Shown one piece after another: positions 28,651 through 35,447 of a stretch of DNA of 41,356 nt (position 1 is its first letter; the number at the start of each line of letters is the position of its first letter). Both the position numbers and the translations under genes were made by a program. The notes beneath the pieces were generated by a model. The model was given only the letters and a program-made list of their open reading frames with translations. It was not told where the DNA came from and did not search any database. Origin of the DNA: JAUSKF01 sp964545345 (lineage in GTDB: Bacteria > Patescibacteriota > Minisyncoccia > UBA6257 > WO2-44-18); assembly GCA_964545345.1 (NCBI GenBank), contig CAZJFE010000004.1:1-41356 (forward strand). The letters run 5' to 3'.

Positions 28651-29895
28651 CCCGGCGTTACTTCCCGAAACAAACCCGGTCGTCCAGCAGAGCTGAAGCG
28701 AATAACCGCCGGAAGGGCGATCAACATTCAATACATCGCCAACTAGAAATAAATTAGGGATTAACCGGGATTGCATCGTTTTAAAATTTACTTCCTCCAA
28801 AGCCACACCACCGGAAGAAACCACGGCTTTATCCGAACCAAGTAGGCCTTTTACATTCAAGGGGATGGCTTTCAACAAAGCCACTAATTTCACGCGATCT
28901 TCTTTGCTGACGCTATGATTAGCCGTCTCACCATCAACGCCCGCTAAACGTAAAACCGCATCAACGAGCGCCGAAGGAATTAATTTATTTAATACATTTT
29001 TAAGTTTTTTGTTGCTGTCTTCAACGAGCAAAGCCTGAAGTTTACGTTTAAGCGCGCCGGCATCCAGAGTTGGGAACAGATCCAGCTCAATTACTACTTC
29101 TCCATATTTCATTAACTCCCCTATCTCTCTGCTCATATTTAAAACGGTGGGACCGCTAATGCCAAAGTGCGTGAAAAGTAATTTTCCTTTCTGCGCGTCT
29201 TGCTTCTGCCCGTTTTGAAAGGTGGTCAACTTGATATCTTTCAAAGAAACTCCGCCCAACTTTTTTGCCCAACCATCTTTTAGCGCTACCGGCACCAAGG
29301 CCACGTCATTATTGATAATTTTATGCCCCAATTTCTTAAGCCAAGAGAATCCATCACCCGTTGAGCCAGTTTCGGGGCGAGAAGTGCCACCGGTGGCGAT
29401 GACACAAGACTTAGCTTCTATAATAGTTTTATCTTTTAGGTGAATAACTATATTTTTATCAACACTAACGGCTAAACTAGCAACGGGAGCGTAGGTCTTC
29501 ACCTCAACGCCGCCTTCCTTCATATACTTAGTCAGCACATCCCACACCGACTGGGCTTTATCTGACACCGGAAAAATTCTACCTTCATTCTCTTCTTTGG
29601 TACTCATCCCCCGCTTATTAAAAAACTCCAATGCTTCTTTAACACCAAACTGGGAAAAGGCGGAAAATAAAAACTGATCATTCCCTTTGTATTTAGACAC
29701 CATTGTCCGGGTTTCCGGTTTGTTGTTCGTCACATTGCACCGTCCACCACCGGTTATAAGAAGCTTTTTACCGGGCGCTGGGTTCTTTTCCAACAACAAA
29801 ACCGAGCGGCCAAGCTCTGCCGCTCTCCCAGCCGCCATCATGCCGGCCGGACCACCTCCGATGACCACTACATCCCAAATCCGCCCGTCTTTCAT
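28645..29895 (-). CDS. HI0933/BaiN-type FAD-dependent oxidoreductase
   Basis: This 416-residue flavoprotein has the Rossmann dinucleotide motif V-V-V-I-G-G-G-P-A-G-M-M-A-A-G at the N-terminus. The family signature L-L-I-T-G-G-G-R-C-N-V-T-N follows, then S-C-V-I-A-T-G-G-T-S-R-P-E-T-G-S-T-G-D-G, S-S-G-G-V-A-L-E-E-V and L-F-L-V-G-D-V-L-N-V-D-R-P-S-G-G-Y-S-L-Q-L-C. Known relatives include the BaiN bile-acid reductase group; the natural substrate here is unknown. The ATG is the end of a 21-bp inverted-repeat leader (29894-30027). A promoter with its -35 shared with cspA probably drives it. Confidence 0.92.
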   Translation of the reverse strand: MKDGRIWDVVVIGGGPAGMMAAGRAAELGRSVLLLEKNPAPGKKLLITGGGRCNVTNNKPETRTMVSKYKGNDQFLFSAFSQFGVKEALEFFNKRGMSTKEENEGRIFPVSDKAQSVWDVLTKYMKEGGVEVKTYAPVASLAVSVDKNIVIHLKDKTIIEAKSCVIATGGTSRPETGSTGDGFSWLKKLGHKIINNDVALVPVALKDGWAKKLGGVSLKDIKLTTFQNGQKQDAQKGKLLFTHFGISGPTVLNMSREIGELMKYGEVVIELDLFPTLDAGALKRKLQALLVEDSNKKLKNVLNKLIPSALVDAVLRLAGVDGETANHSVSKEDRVKLVALLKAIPLNVKGLLGSDKAVVSSGGVALEEVNFKTMQSRLIPNLFLVGDVLNVDRPSGGYSLQLCWTTGFVSGSNAGK

Positions 29896-30027
29896 CCCTC
29901 ACATAACAAGGATTGCGAAGCGTTTTCACGTCCTTGGTTTAACTGAAACGACGATTTTAGGTAGATAATCATAGTTGGCTAATATAGATCACGGCTTCGA
30001 TGTAATAATCCTTGTTATGTGAGGGAT
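29894..30027 (-). promoter_or_regulatory. Flavoprotein leader closed by a 21-bp inverted repeat ending at the start codon
   Basis: 29894-29914 is the perfect inverse of 30007-30027; the loop is 92 bases. Read on the minus strand, the 3' arm ends TTATGTGAGGGAT and the start codon is GGG-ATG. Arm bases differ from the vanY arms at several positions on both sides while pairing is kept. An internal CCAAGGA copy can pair with TCCTTG locally. The layout is the same as at vanY. Confidence 0.75.
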
Positions 30028-30037
30028 TCATCACATT

Positions 30038-30066
30038 AGGGTAACACTAAAGCCACCTATTGACAA
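30038..30066 (-). promoter_or_regulatory. Probable promoter of the flavoprotein gene
   Basis: On the minus strand TTGTCA (30066-30061), 17 bases, TACCCT (30043-30038, weak). It would start transcription at about the first base of the leader arm. The -35 overlaps that of the cspA promoter on the other strand. Confidence 0.5.
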
Positions 30067-30089
30067 GAATAGAGGGGGTATGCTATAAT
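30060..30089 (+). promoter_or_regulatory. Consensus promoter of cspA
   Basis: TTGACA (30060-30065), 18 bases ending in TGC (extended -10), TATAAT (30084-30089). Both boxes are perfect. Confidence 0.9.
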
Positions 30090-30141
30090 GGCTGAGCTGT
30101 GAAGCTAGAAGACGTCGTCGATCCTCTAAAACAAAAATCAA

Positions 30142-30339
30142 ATGAAAGGAACTATTAAAACTCTTACTGAAAAGGGCTTTGGATTCATCGCCCGTGAAGG
30201 TGAGACTAAAGATTTGTTTTTTCACTCTAAAGATTTACAAGGTGTAACTTATGAGGAATTACAAGTCGGAGATGTCGTAACTTTTGAAGTCACTCAGACT
30301 GAGAAAGGCGCGGCTGCTATCAACGTAGCAAAAGCTTAA
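30142..30339 (+). CDS. cspA: Cold-shock domain protein
   Basis: This 65-residue protein is a single OB-fold cold-shock domain that binds single-stranded RNA or DNA and melts RNA structure. It shows the RNP1 motif K-G-F-G-F-I and the RNP2 motif L-F-F-H-S, with G-T-I-K at the start and G-A-A-A-I-N-V-A at the end. Its promoter is the best consensus match in the window, followed by a leader of about 46 bases without a clear Shine-Dalgarno sequence. The leader may fold and be cold-controlled, as in other csp genes. It has its own terminator. Confidence 0.95.
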   Translation: MKGTIKTLTEKGFGFIAREGETKDLFFHSKDLQGVTYEELQVGDVVTFEVTQTEKGAAAINVAKA

Positions 30340-30350
30340 GCTTTATCGCG

Positions 30351-30380
30351 AAAACCGCTCCGCAAGGGGCGGTTTTTGTT
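30351..30380 (+). terminator. Intrinsic terminator of cspA
   Basis: AAAACCGCTCC pairs with GGGGCGGTTTT (one G-U) across GCAA; TGTTTTT follows. Confidence 0.88.
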
Positions 30381-30381
30381 T

Positions 30382-30410
30382 TTGACAGTAAATTCAAAAC
30401 CTTATAAAGT
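30382..30410 (+). promoter_or_regulatory. Promoter of the small membrane protein at 30439
   Basis: TTGACA (30382-30387), 17 bases, TAAAGT (30405-30410). It begins directly after the cspA terminator and places a start at about 30417. Confidence 0.65.
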
Positions 30411-30438
30411 AGCTGCAGTTCTCATTAGTGGCGCAGCG

Positions 30439-30732
30439 ATGACATTCTTCATTAAATGGTGGGCGGGATGCGCTTTATTTTGGGCAATCATCATAACCCT
30501 GTTGTTTCTCTTCCCCATCCCTGCCGTCATTATCTATCTCGCTATCTGCTACATATGCAATACCTTCTGGTTTATCGTGGACACAATCGACGACCTGCAA
30601 CATGGACGAAGATCAATACTGAAACCTAAAAGAGTGCTCGTGGAATTTATTTGCTGGCTCACATGGCCAATAATCTTCATACTACTCTTGGTTATGATCA
30701 CAATCTTCGGACCTCGCCTATCAATACTTTAA
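30439..30732 (+). CDS. Small membrane protein, unknown
   Basis: This 97-residue protein has about three hydrophobic segments: WWAGCALFWAIIITLLFLF, P-A-V-I-I-Y-L-A-I-C-Y-I-C-N-T-F-W-F-I-V, and L-T-W-P-I-I-F-I-L-L-L-V-M-I-T-I-F. A loop (DDLQHGRRSILKPKRV) lies before the last one. I chose the ATG at 30439 because the promoter at 30382-30410 lies downstream of the longer TTG-started frame. No function is recognised. A terminator follows. Confidence 0.55.
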   Translation: MTFFIKWWAGCALFWAIIITLLFLFPIPAVIIYLAICYICNTFWFIVDTIDDLQHGRRSILKPKRVLVEFICWLTWPIIFILLLVMITIFGPRLSIL

Positions 30733-30733
30733 T

Positions 30734-30757
30734 ACCCCCGACGGGGTCTTTTTTTGC
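30734..30757 (+). terminator. Intrinsic terminator after the gene at 30439
   Basis: ACCCC pairs with GGGGT across CGAC, followed by CTTTTTTT. Confidence 0.8.
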
Positions 30758-30797
30758 AAAATACCGCGCGAGAACAGAAATGTAGTATGATTTTAAT

Positions 30798-31727
30798 ATG
30801 AGTAATGAGAAACCGAACGTCATCATAGTGCATGGCTGTCCGGATAATCAGGAAAAGGCTTCATATAACAAACATTGGATGCCTTGGACTAAGGATGAGC
30901 TGGTGGAAGCAGGGTTACACGTAGAAACACCGCTAATGCCCAACCCCTGGGCGCCTGTTTACGAGGATTATAAAAAAGAATTTGAGAAATATCATGTTTC
31001 GGAGAATACCATTCTGGTTGGCCATAGTTGTGGCTGCGCTTTCCTCGTTCGCTGGCTGGGAGAGACTAAACAAAAGGTTAAAAAACTCATATTAGTAGCG
31101 CCGTGGAAAATCGCCAATGGATCAGACAAATTCCGCCAAGAATTCTATGACTATCCGATAGACAAAACCATCAAGTCGCGCGTGGATGAAATTATTATGT
31201 TCACGGCAGATGATGAAGATGAGGACGGAAAGAAGAGTCTAAAAATGTATCACGACGTACTCGGCGGGAAAATAATCAATCTGCCCAATCACGGTCATTA
31301 CATAGACGAGGACATGGGTACTGATAAATTCCCTGAGCTTAGAGACGCAATTTTAGAAGAAGAAGACGAGGACGAGGAAGAAGATGAGGAGGAAGAGTCT
31401 GAAAATAAGTCCAGTAAAACTAGTAAGGCGAAGTCGGCAATAAAAAATATGGCCATGATGGCGGCGACTGCCGCGGTTAGTGTGGCCTTAGGGGCCTACG
31501 CGGGAGTGACAATCTGTAAAAACTCTACACCCACGCTAGCGCCCATCCCTGCCCCAGCGCCATCTCCAGTTGTTAGCACTAAGCCAGCGCCCGCTCCGGC
31601 TCCAGCCGCGTCGGCAGTCGTTCCGCCACGATCAACTATCCCGCCGACATCACCTCCGGTTGAACCGGCTTCCGTACCACCAAGTGAGCCACCAGTGCCA
31701 CCATCATCTGATGGCACAACCCCATAA
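30798..31727 (+). CDS. RBBP9/YdeN-like serine hydrolase with acidic linker, membrane helix and Pro-rich tail
   Basis: This 309-residue protein has an unusual layout. Residues 1 to about 190 are an RBBP9-type alpha/beta hydrolase: V-I-I-V-H-G-C-P, the nucleophile elbow V-G-H-S-C-G-C, a later Asp (F-T-A-D-D) and the catalytic His in P-N-H-G-H-Y. An acidic run of about 25 residues follows (EEEDEDEEEDEEEESE), then a basic stretch (KSSKTSKAKSAIKN), one membrane helix (MMAATAAVSVALGAYAGVTI), and a tail of about 70 residues rich in Pro, Ala and Ser. By the positive-inside rule the hydrolase would be cytoplasmic and the Pro-rich tail outside. TATGAT ends six bases before the ATG. Confidence 0.85.
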   Translation: MSNEKPNVIIVHGCPDNQEKASYNKHWMPWTKDELVEAGLHVETPLMPNPWAPVYEDYKKEFEKYHVSENTILVGHSCGCAFLVRWLGETKQKVKKLILVAPWKIANGSDKFRQEFYDYPIDKTIKSRVDEIIMFTADDEDEDGKKSLKMYHDVLGGKIINLPNHGHYIDEDMGTDKFPELRDAILEEEDEDEEEDEEEESENKSSKTSKAKSAIKNMAMMAATAAVSVALGAYAGVTICKNSTPTLAPIPAPAPSPVVSTKPAPAPAPAASAVVPPRSTIPPTSPPVEPASVPPSEPPVPPSSDGTTP

Positions 31728-31730
31728 AAT
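31725..31730 (+). promoter_or_regulatory. -10-like box before the VIT1/CCC1 leader
   Basis: TAAAAT, including the stop codon of the previous gene. No good -35 is seen. Transcription would start at about the first bases of the 5' arm at 31734. Confidence 0.45.
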
Positions 31731-31733
31731 GGA

Positions 31734-31838
31734 ATCCCGTTAGAAGTTCACATTACTATGCTTAATCACCTGAAAATTTTTATCTCATCTATTCCAGTTT
31801 TAATGAAAAGTCGTGTTTTGGTTTACTTCTAACGGGAT
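31734..31838 (+). promoter_or_regulatory. VIT1/CCC1 leader closed by a 14-bp inverted repeat ending at the start codon
   Basis: ATCCCGTTAGAAGT (31734-31747) is the perfect inverse of ACTTCTAACGGGAT (31825-31838). The loop is 77 bases. The last two arm bases are the AT of the ATG (GGG-ATG), as at vanY and the flavoprotein. Apart from the closing CCC/GGG, the arm sequence is unrelated to the other two. Confidence 0.75.
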
Positions 31839-32562
31839 GGAACACGAAAAGATAGAGAATAAACATTTAACCACCGCCGGCGCCTATATTGCGGATTTTA
31901 TTTATGGCGCTAACGACGGACTGATTACAACTTTCGCCGTGATTTCTGCCGCCGCCGGAGCGGGAATTTCCGCCGGAGTGGTAATTGTGCTCGGTTTGGC
32001 AAATTTGATTGCCGATGGATTTTCCATGGCCACTAGCAACTACTTAGGAATAAAATCGCGCATAAATTTTGAACGTGGGCAAAGAAGGATTGAAGAATCA
32101 GAAATTTTAGATCACCCTGAGGAGGAAAAAAGAGAAATCCGGGAAATCTATGAGAAAAAGGGATTCCACGGAGCCGACTTAGAAAAGGTGGTGGAAATTA
32201 TCTCTTCCAATAAGGAAGTCTGGATTAAGGAAATGCTGATTGGAGAATTAGGAATTATTCCGGAAGAAGATATTAAAACCACTCCAATCAAGCACGCGGT
32301 GACCACTTTCTTTGCCTTCGCCATCATCGGATTTATCCCGTTGGCGCCTTTTATTTTTGGCTACTCCGGCAAGCCGTCATTCTACCTTTCGGCTGGGTTA
32401 ACTGCGTTGATGTTATTTTTGGTGGGTGGATCACGAGTAAAAGTTACCGGCGGAGGATTTCTGAAAAACGGCCTGCAAATGCTCTTCTTTGGCGGCTGCG
32501 CGGCGCTTCTCGCCTATGGTATCGGCTTCCTCGTTCATCAACTGACCGGAATTAATGTTTAA
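31837..32562 (+). CDS. VIT1/CCC1-type iron/manganese transporter
   Basis: This 241-residue membrane protein belongs to the vacuolar iron transporter family. Helix 1 has A-D-F-I-Y-G-A-N-D-G-L-I-T-T-F-A-V-I-S-A-A-A-G-A-G, a family signature with the key Asp. The A-D-G-F-S-M-A-T-S-N-Y-L-G segment is followed by a cytoplasmic helical domain rich in Glu (EESEILDHPEEEKREIREIYEKKG) that binds metal in the family. Three further helices end the protein. It probably exports Fe2+ or Mn2+ from the cytoplasm. The ATG at 31837 is fixed by the start of homology; the mRNA leader is a long inverted repeat. greA starts 2 bases later. Confidence 0.92.
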   Translation: MEHEKIENKHLTTAGAYIADFIYGANDGLITTFAVISAAAGAGISAGVVIVLGLANLIADGFSMATSNYLGIKSRINFERGQRRIEESEILDHPEEEKREIREIYEKKGFHGADLEKVVEIISSNKEVWIKEMLIGELGIIPEEDIKTTPIKHAVTTFFAFAIIGFIPLAPFIFGYSGKPSFYLSAGLTALMLFLVGGSRVKVTGGGFLKNGLQMLFFGGCAALLAYGIGFLVHQLTGINV

Positions 32563-32564
32563 CA

Positions 32565-33092
32565 ATGCAAATTCCTCTACGGCGGCACGAAAAATTGATG
32601 GTACGGGATGAAAGTCCAATTCCTTTAACTAAGGAGGCGCTGGAACAGCTGAAACAAAAACTAGCTCGGCTTAAAGCATCTTTGCCCGATCAAATTTCTA
32701 CAACTAAGGCGGCGGCTGATTTGGGCGACCGGTCAGAAAATGCCGAATATCAGATTTCCAAAAGTAGATTACGGAGCACTCATCGGCAAATCCTGACGAT
32801 TGAAGATCAAATCAAGCGGGCGGTAATTATAAAACCTAGTAGCTCTGGGAAGATTCAACTAGGTTCTACGGTGGTATTGCAGACTTACGACGAAACGACT
32901 AACGACTCACGACCAAACAAAAAAACGCTGACATTTCAGATTCTTGGGTCATTTGAAACTAATCCCGGCAAAGGCGTGATTTCCAATCAATCACCGCTCG
33001 GCGCGGCATTGATGAACCATAAAATTGGCGACGAAATTATTGTAAAAATCGGTGGCGGAGAAAAGAAATACCGAATCCTAGAAATTCAATAA
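32565..33092 (+). CDS. greA: GreA/GreB transcript cleavage factor
   Basis: This 175-residue protein rescues stalled RNA polymerase by stimulating cleavage of the transcript. The N-terminal coiled coil carries the tip acidic residues in A-A-D-L-G-D-R-S-E-N-A-E-Y (about residues 49-61). The C-terminal FKBP-like domain has I-Q-L-G-S-T-V-V-L, S-P-L-G-A-A-L-M-N-H-K-I-G-D and a final Y-R-I-L-E-I. The start M-Q-I-P-L-R-R-H-E-K-L is typical of CPR GreA. An insert of about 12 residues (YDETTNDSRPNKK) in the C-terminal domain is encoded by ACGAC-rich repetitive DNA. It is co-transcribed with the VIT1/CCC1 gene. Confidence 0.92.
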   Translation: MQIPLRRHEKLMVRDESPIPLTKEALEQLKQKLARLKASLPDQISTTKAAADLGDRSENAEYQISKSRLRSTHRQILTIEDQIKRAVIIKPSSSGKIQLGSTVVLQTYDETTNDSRPNKKTLTFQILGSFETNPGKGVISNQSPLGAALMNHKIGDEIIVKIGGGEKKYRILEIQ

Positions 33093-33096
33093 ACGC

Positions 33097-33786
33097 TTAG
33101 TTCGGAACGGAGACGCTGGTCGGTTTACTCTGAACGGCAAAATATAAAAACGGGGTGCTGAGAATTCCGATTACCGCTTTCGCGATAAAGCCCGTGAGCA
33201 TAATCTCAAGCAAAACTGCCGTTGGTAGAAATCCCCAAAACGCTATAGAAAAGAAGAGGGCGCTATCCAAAGCTTGAGAAAACAACACTCCAACAATATT
33301 ACGTAGCCAAAGCTTCTGACCTAAGAATCGCTTCCGTAAACCCTCATAAACAAAAATATTAGACCACTGACTGACTATAAACGCTAAAACGCTCGCAATG
33401 GCTACCCGTGGAATGAACTGAAACAAAACATGCATCGCCTGATCGGCCTGAGCGCTTTCCGGCGTACCTCCCAAAGAGACCACGAACTGTGCGAAGACTA
33501 CAAAGAAAACCATAGACCAAGCGCTGATCCAGATACTGCGACGCGCGACCGACCCGCCATAAAATTCAATCAGTAGATAAATAGCGTAGACAACCGCGGC
33601 GTAAAAAATGTTGCCACTGTTAGTCGTGTAACCAAAAATAGCGACGGTCTTCGCTCCAAAAGCGGTAATTAACGCTAAATTTGCCAAGATACTCCCATAA
33701 AGCCATTCCTTACCCAAACGAGCCAGAATAGTTATTGAGCAAATTTCAATAAAAGCCAGCGCCAAAAAGACAATTTCGTTATACAT
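33097..33786 (-). CDS. Queuosine precursor transporter (QPTR/YhhQ family)
   Basis: This 229-residue protein has about six membrane helices and belongs to the YhhQ/VUT family that imports queuosine precursors (preQ0/preQ1 or queuine). Typical features are an N-terminal helix set with N-L-A-L-I-T-A-F-G-A-K, R-V-A-I-A-S-V-L-A-F-I-V-S-Q-W-S-N-I-F-V-Y, and S-Q-A-L-D-S-A-L-F-F-S-I-A-F-W-G. It fits with queA at 16537 in a salvage route. TATAAT (33798-33793) ends six bases before the ATG, so the mRNA may be leaderless. It converges with greA with only 4 bases between stops. Confidence 0.9.
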   Translation of the reverse strand: MYNEIVFLALAFIEICSITILARLGKEWLYGSILANLALITAFGAKTVAIFGYTTNSGNIFYAAVVYAIYLLIEFYGGSVARRSIWISAWSMVFFVVFAQFVVSLGGTPESAQADQAMHVLFQFIPRVAIASVLAFIVSQWSNIFVYEGLRKRFLGQKLWLRNIVGVLFSQALDSALFFSIAFWGFLPTAVLLEIMLTGFIAKAVIGILSTPFLYFAVQSKPTSVSVPN

Positions 33787-33855
33787 AAAACAATTATAAC
33801 ATATGCTATTTTTGTTATAATATTTTCAGTATTTTACGGAGAAAGAGGAGGCAGA

Positions 33856-34041
33856 TTGGAACTAAAGAAGTTGATCGGAATGACGGAACCGGAAGCAGTT
33901 ACCGAAATCCAAATGGCGGGAATGATCCCGCGTGTCAGAGCGCGCGACGGAAAATCTTATATGGTCACGATGGATGCGCGCGATGACAGAGTAAATCTTT
34001 GGATCGTAAACGGCACAGTGACGAGGGTCAGTATTGGATGA
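33856..34041 (+). CDS. Small I78/potato-inhibitor-like protein
   Basis: This 61-residue protein resembles the peptidase inhibitor I78 and potato inhibitor I families. The N-terminal K-L-I-G-M-T-E-P-E-A-V-T-E-I is followed by the inhibitor-type loop I-P-R-V-R-A-R-D-G-K and the strand V-T-M-D-A-R-D-D-R-V-N-L-W-I-V-N-G-T-V-T-R-V-S-I-G. The family ends with the same D-x-R-x-x-R-V-x-x/V-x-x-V-x-x-G pattern. It could inhibit a serine protease, but it has no signal peptide. The TTG start has GAGGAGG six bases before it, and TATAAT lies at 33816-33821. Confidence 0.75.
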   Translation: MELKKLIGMTEPEAVTEIQMAGMIPRVRARDGKSYMVTMDARDDRVNLWIVNGTVTRVSIG

Positions 34042-34082
34042 GTAGCGCGGCCTACGCTCTGTTGGTTGGAAGAGAAACTATG

Positions 34083-34111
34083 ATCCCCTCGTAAAACGAG
34101 GGGATTTTTGT
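34083..34111 (+). terminator. Intrinsic terminator after the I78-like gene
   Basis: ATCCCCTCGT pairs perfectly with ACGAGGGGAT across 3 bases, followed by TTTTGTT. Confidence 0.85.
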
Positions 34112-34144
34112 TAATCTATTCCCGTTCATTGAAAAAAGGCGCAA

Positions 34145-35380
34145 GTGGAAATCATCCGATGGGTGTTATTGATTTTCCTTTTTCTCCAAATCATCGCTCT
34201 CCCCTTTTGGCCGACAATTTCCCGAAAACTACTCCGAAAACGCCCGGGCCGGAAGATTTGGAATCTTTTGATAGACGCCACATCTTACGCGATCATCATG
34301 ACGCTGATTTTGATCCCAATGCTGACTCTGAGTTTGAAGGTTGCGCGGGAATCAATGAGTGAAACCCTGTCAAAAAGAACAACTCAGATTCAGTACATTC
34401 AACCGGAGATGCAGGACATTCGCGGGCAGATTCATGTCCACTGCTATTTTTCCCACGACTCCAGAGGAACACTGGCGGAAATCGCCGACGCGGCGGAGAA
34501 AAATGATGTTCGTTGGATTATCCTTACCGACCATATCGAAAAGTTACCCGAAGGCGATTACCCGGATAAAATCAATAATGTTTTATTTATCTACGGCTGT
34601 GAACAGCATTACGACGAACACACCTCCGTTTTCCGAGCATCATTGAAAGATAATCAAGAAGCCCTGTACCTACATGGTCACGTTGAGAGCTTTAGCTGTT
34701 CCCCCGATTCAAAATGGTTTTACCAAAAGGAAGAAAAAAGTCCGATAATCCACTGGAACGCGCTGGAAGTAGTAAACTTCCATGCCAATGCGCTGGATAA
34801 CAAATTTGGACTACTTGGATCAATATTTTTTGATCCGAGTAGCTTGTACAACAACATTACCGGACTGATTCCAAAAAACTTTGATTATTGGCAGAAATTG
34901 TCGGAACGAGAAGGTCGGCCAATTCCAATTTTCGGAGCGCCGGATGCTCATCAGAATCAGAAATATTTCGGCATTCAAGTTGATCCTTATGAGTTGACGT
35001 TAGGGATGATTTCCACCCACATCTGGCTGGAAAATGATGTAAAGCTGAACCAAGAGTCCATATTTGAAGCAATTAAAAAGGGGCGAACCTATATTGCCTT
35101 TGATTATCTGGCCGATCCGACCGGATTCAAATTCTACGCCGAAACAATGAAAGAAAAATGCATGACCGGTGAGACGATGGTAAGTCCAAAATATCTTAGC
35201 GTGTACGCTCCCTGTCCGGACTCGGAAGTTATCACAAAGTTTTATTGCGATAATGTTCTTATCGGTGAAGTACCCGGTAGTATGACCTATATGCCGAATC
35301 CCCAACCGGGATTCTGGCGGGTAGAACTCTGGAAAAACGAACGTCCGTGGATTATCAGCGGACAAATTCACGTCAAATGA
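34145..35380 (+). CDS. Membrane-anchored PHP-domain phosphoesterase-like protein
   Basis: This 411-residue protein has two N-terminal membrane helices (WVLLIFLFLQIIALPFW and SYAIIMTLILIPMLTLSL). An outside PHP domain follows: I-H-V-H-C-Y-F-S-H-D-S (HxH metal motif), I-L-T-D-H-I-E-K, I-Y-G-C-E-Q-H-Y, an E-V-V-N-F-H-A-N segment and I-F-G-A-P-D-A-H-Q-N. These positions fit a trinuclear metal site for phosphate ester hydrolysis. The C-terminal 90 residues look like a beta domain. The start is a GTG without a strong ribosome-binding site. It is the last gene before a terminator at 35381. Confidence 0.85.
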   Translation: MEIIRWVLLIFLFLQIIALPFWPTISRKLLRKRPGRKIWNLLIDATSYAIIMTLILIPMLTLSLKVARESMSETLSKRTTQIQYIQPEMQDIRGQIHVHCYFSHDSRGTLAEIADAAEKNDVRWIILTDHIEKLPEGDYPDKINNVLFIYGCEQHYDEHTSVFRASLKDNQEALYLHGHVESFSCSPDSKWFYQKEEKSPIIHWNALEVVNFHANALDNKFGLLGSIFFDPSSLYNNITGLIPKNFDYWQKLSEREGRPIPIFGAPDAHQNQKYFGIQVDPYELTLGMISTHIWLENDVKLNQESIFEAIKKGRTYIAFDYLADPTGFKFYAETMKEKCMTGETMVSPKYLSVYAPCPDSEVITKFYCDNVLIGEVPGSMTYMPNPQPGFWRVELWKNERPWIISGQIHVK

Positions 35381-35411
35381 ATCCCCTCGCAAAACGAGGG
35401 GATTTTTGTTA
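35381..35411 (+). terminator. Intrinsic terminator after the PHP gene
   Basis: ATCCCCTCG pairs perfectly with CGAGGGGAT across 5 bases, followed by TTTTGTT. The stem is almost the same as the one at 34083. Confidence 0.85.
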
Positions 35412-35447
35412 TAATGTCCCCAGAACTTCATATAAGGAGCCAATTCT

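Noticed and set aside
27223..30027. The leader inverted repeats as terminal repeats of MITEs
   Set aside because: Arm sequences differ between loci with compensating changes, the third locus has unrelated arms, and each abuts a start codon, which terminal repeats of one element would not explain. A mobile origin is not fully excluded.
34083..35411. Near-identical CCCCTCG hairpins at 34083 and 35381 as a dispersed repeat
   Set aside because: Both sit directly after genes and have T-runs, so they are ordinary terminators with similar stems.
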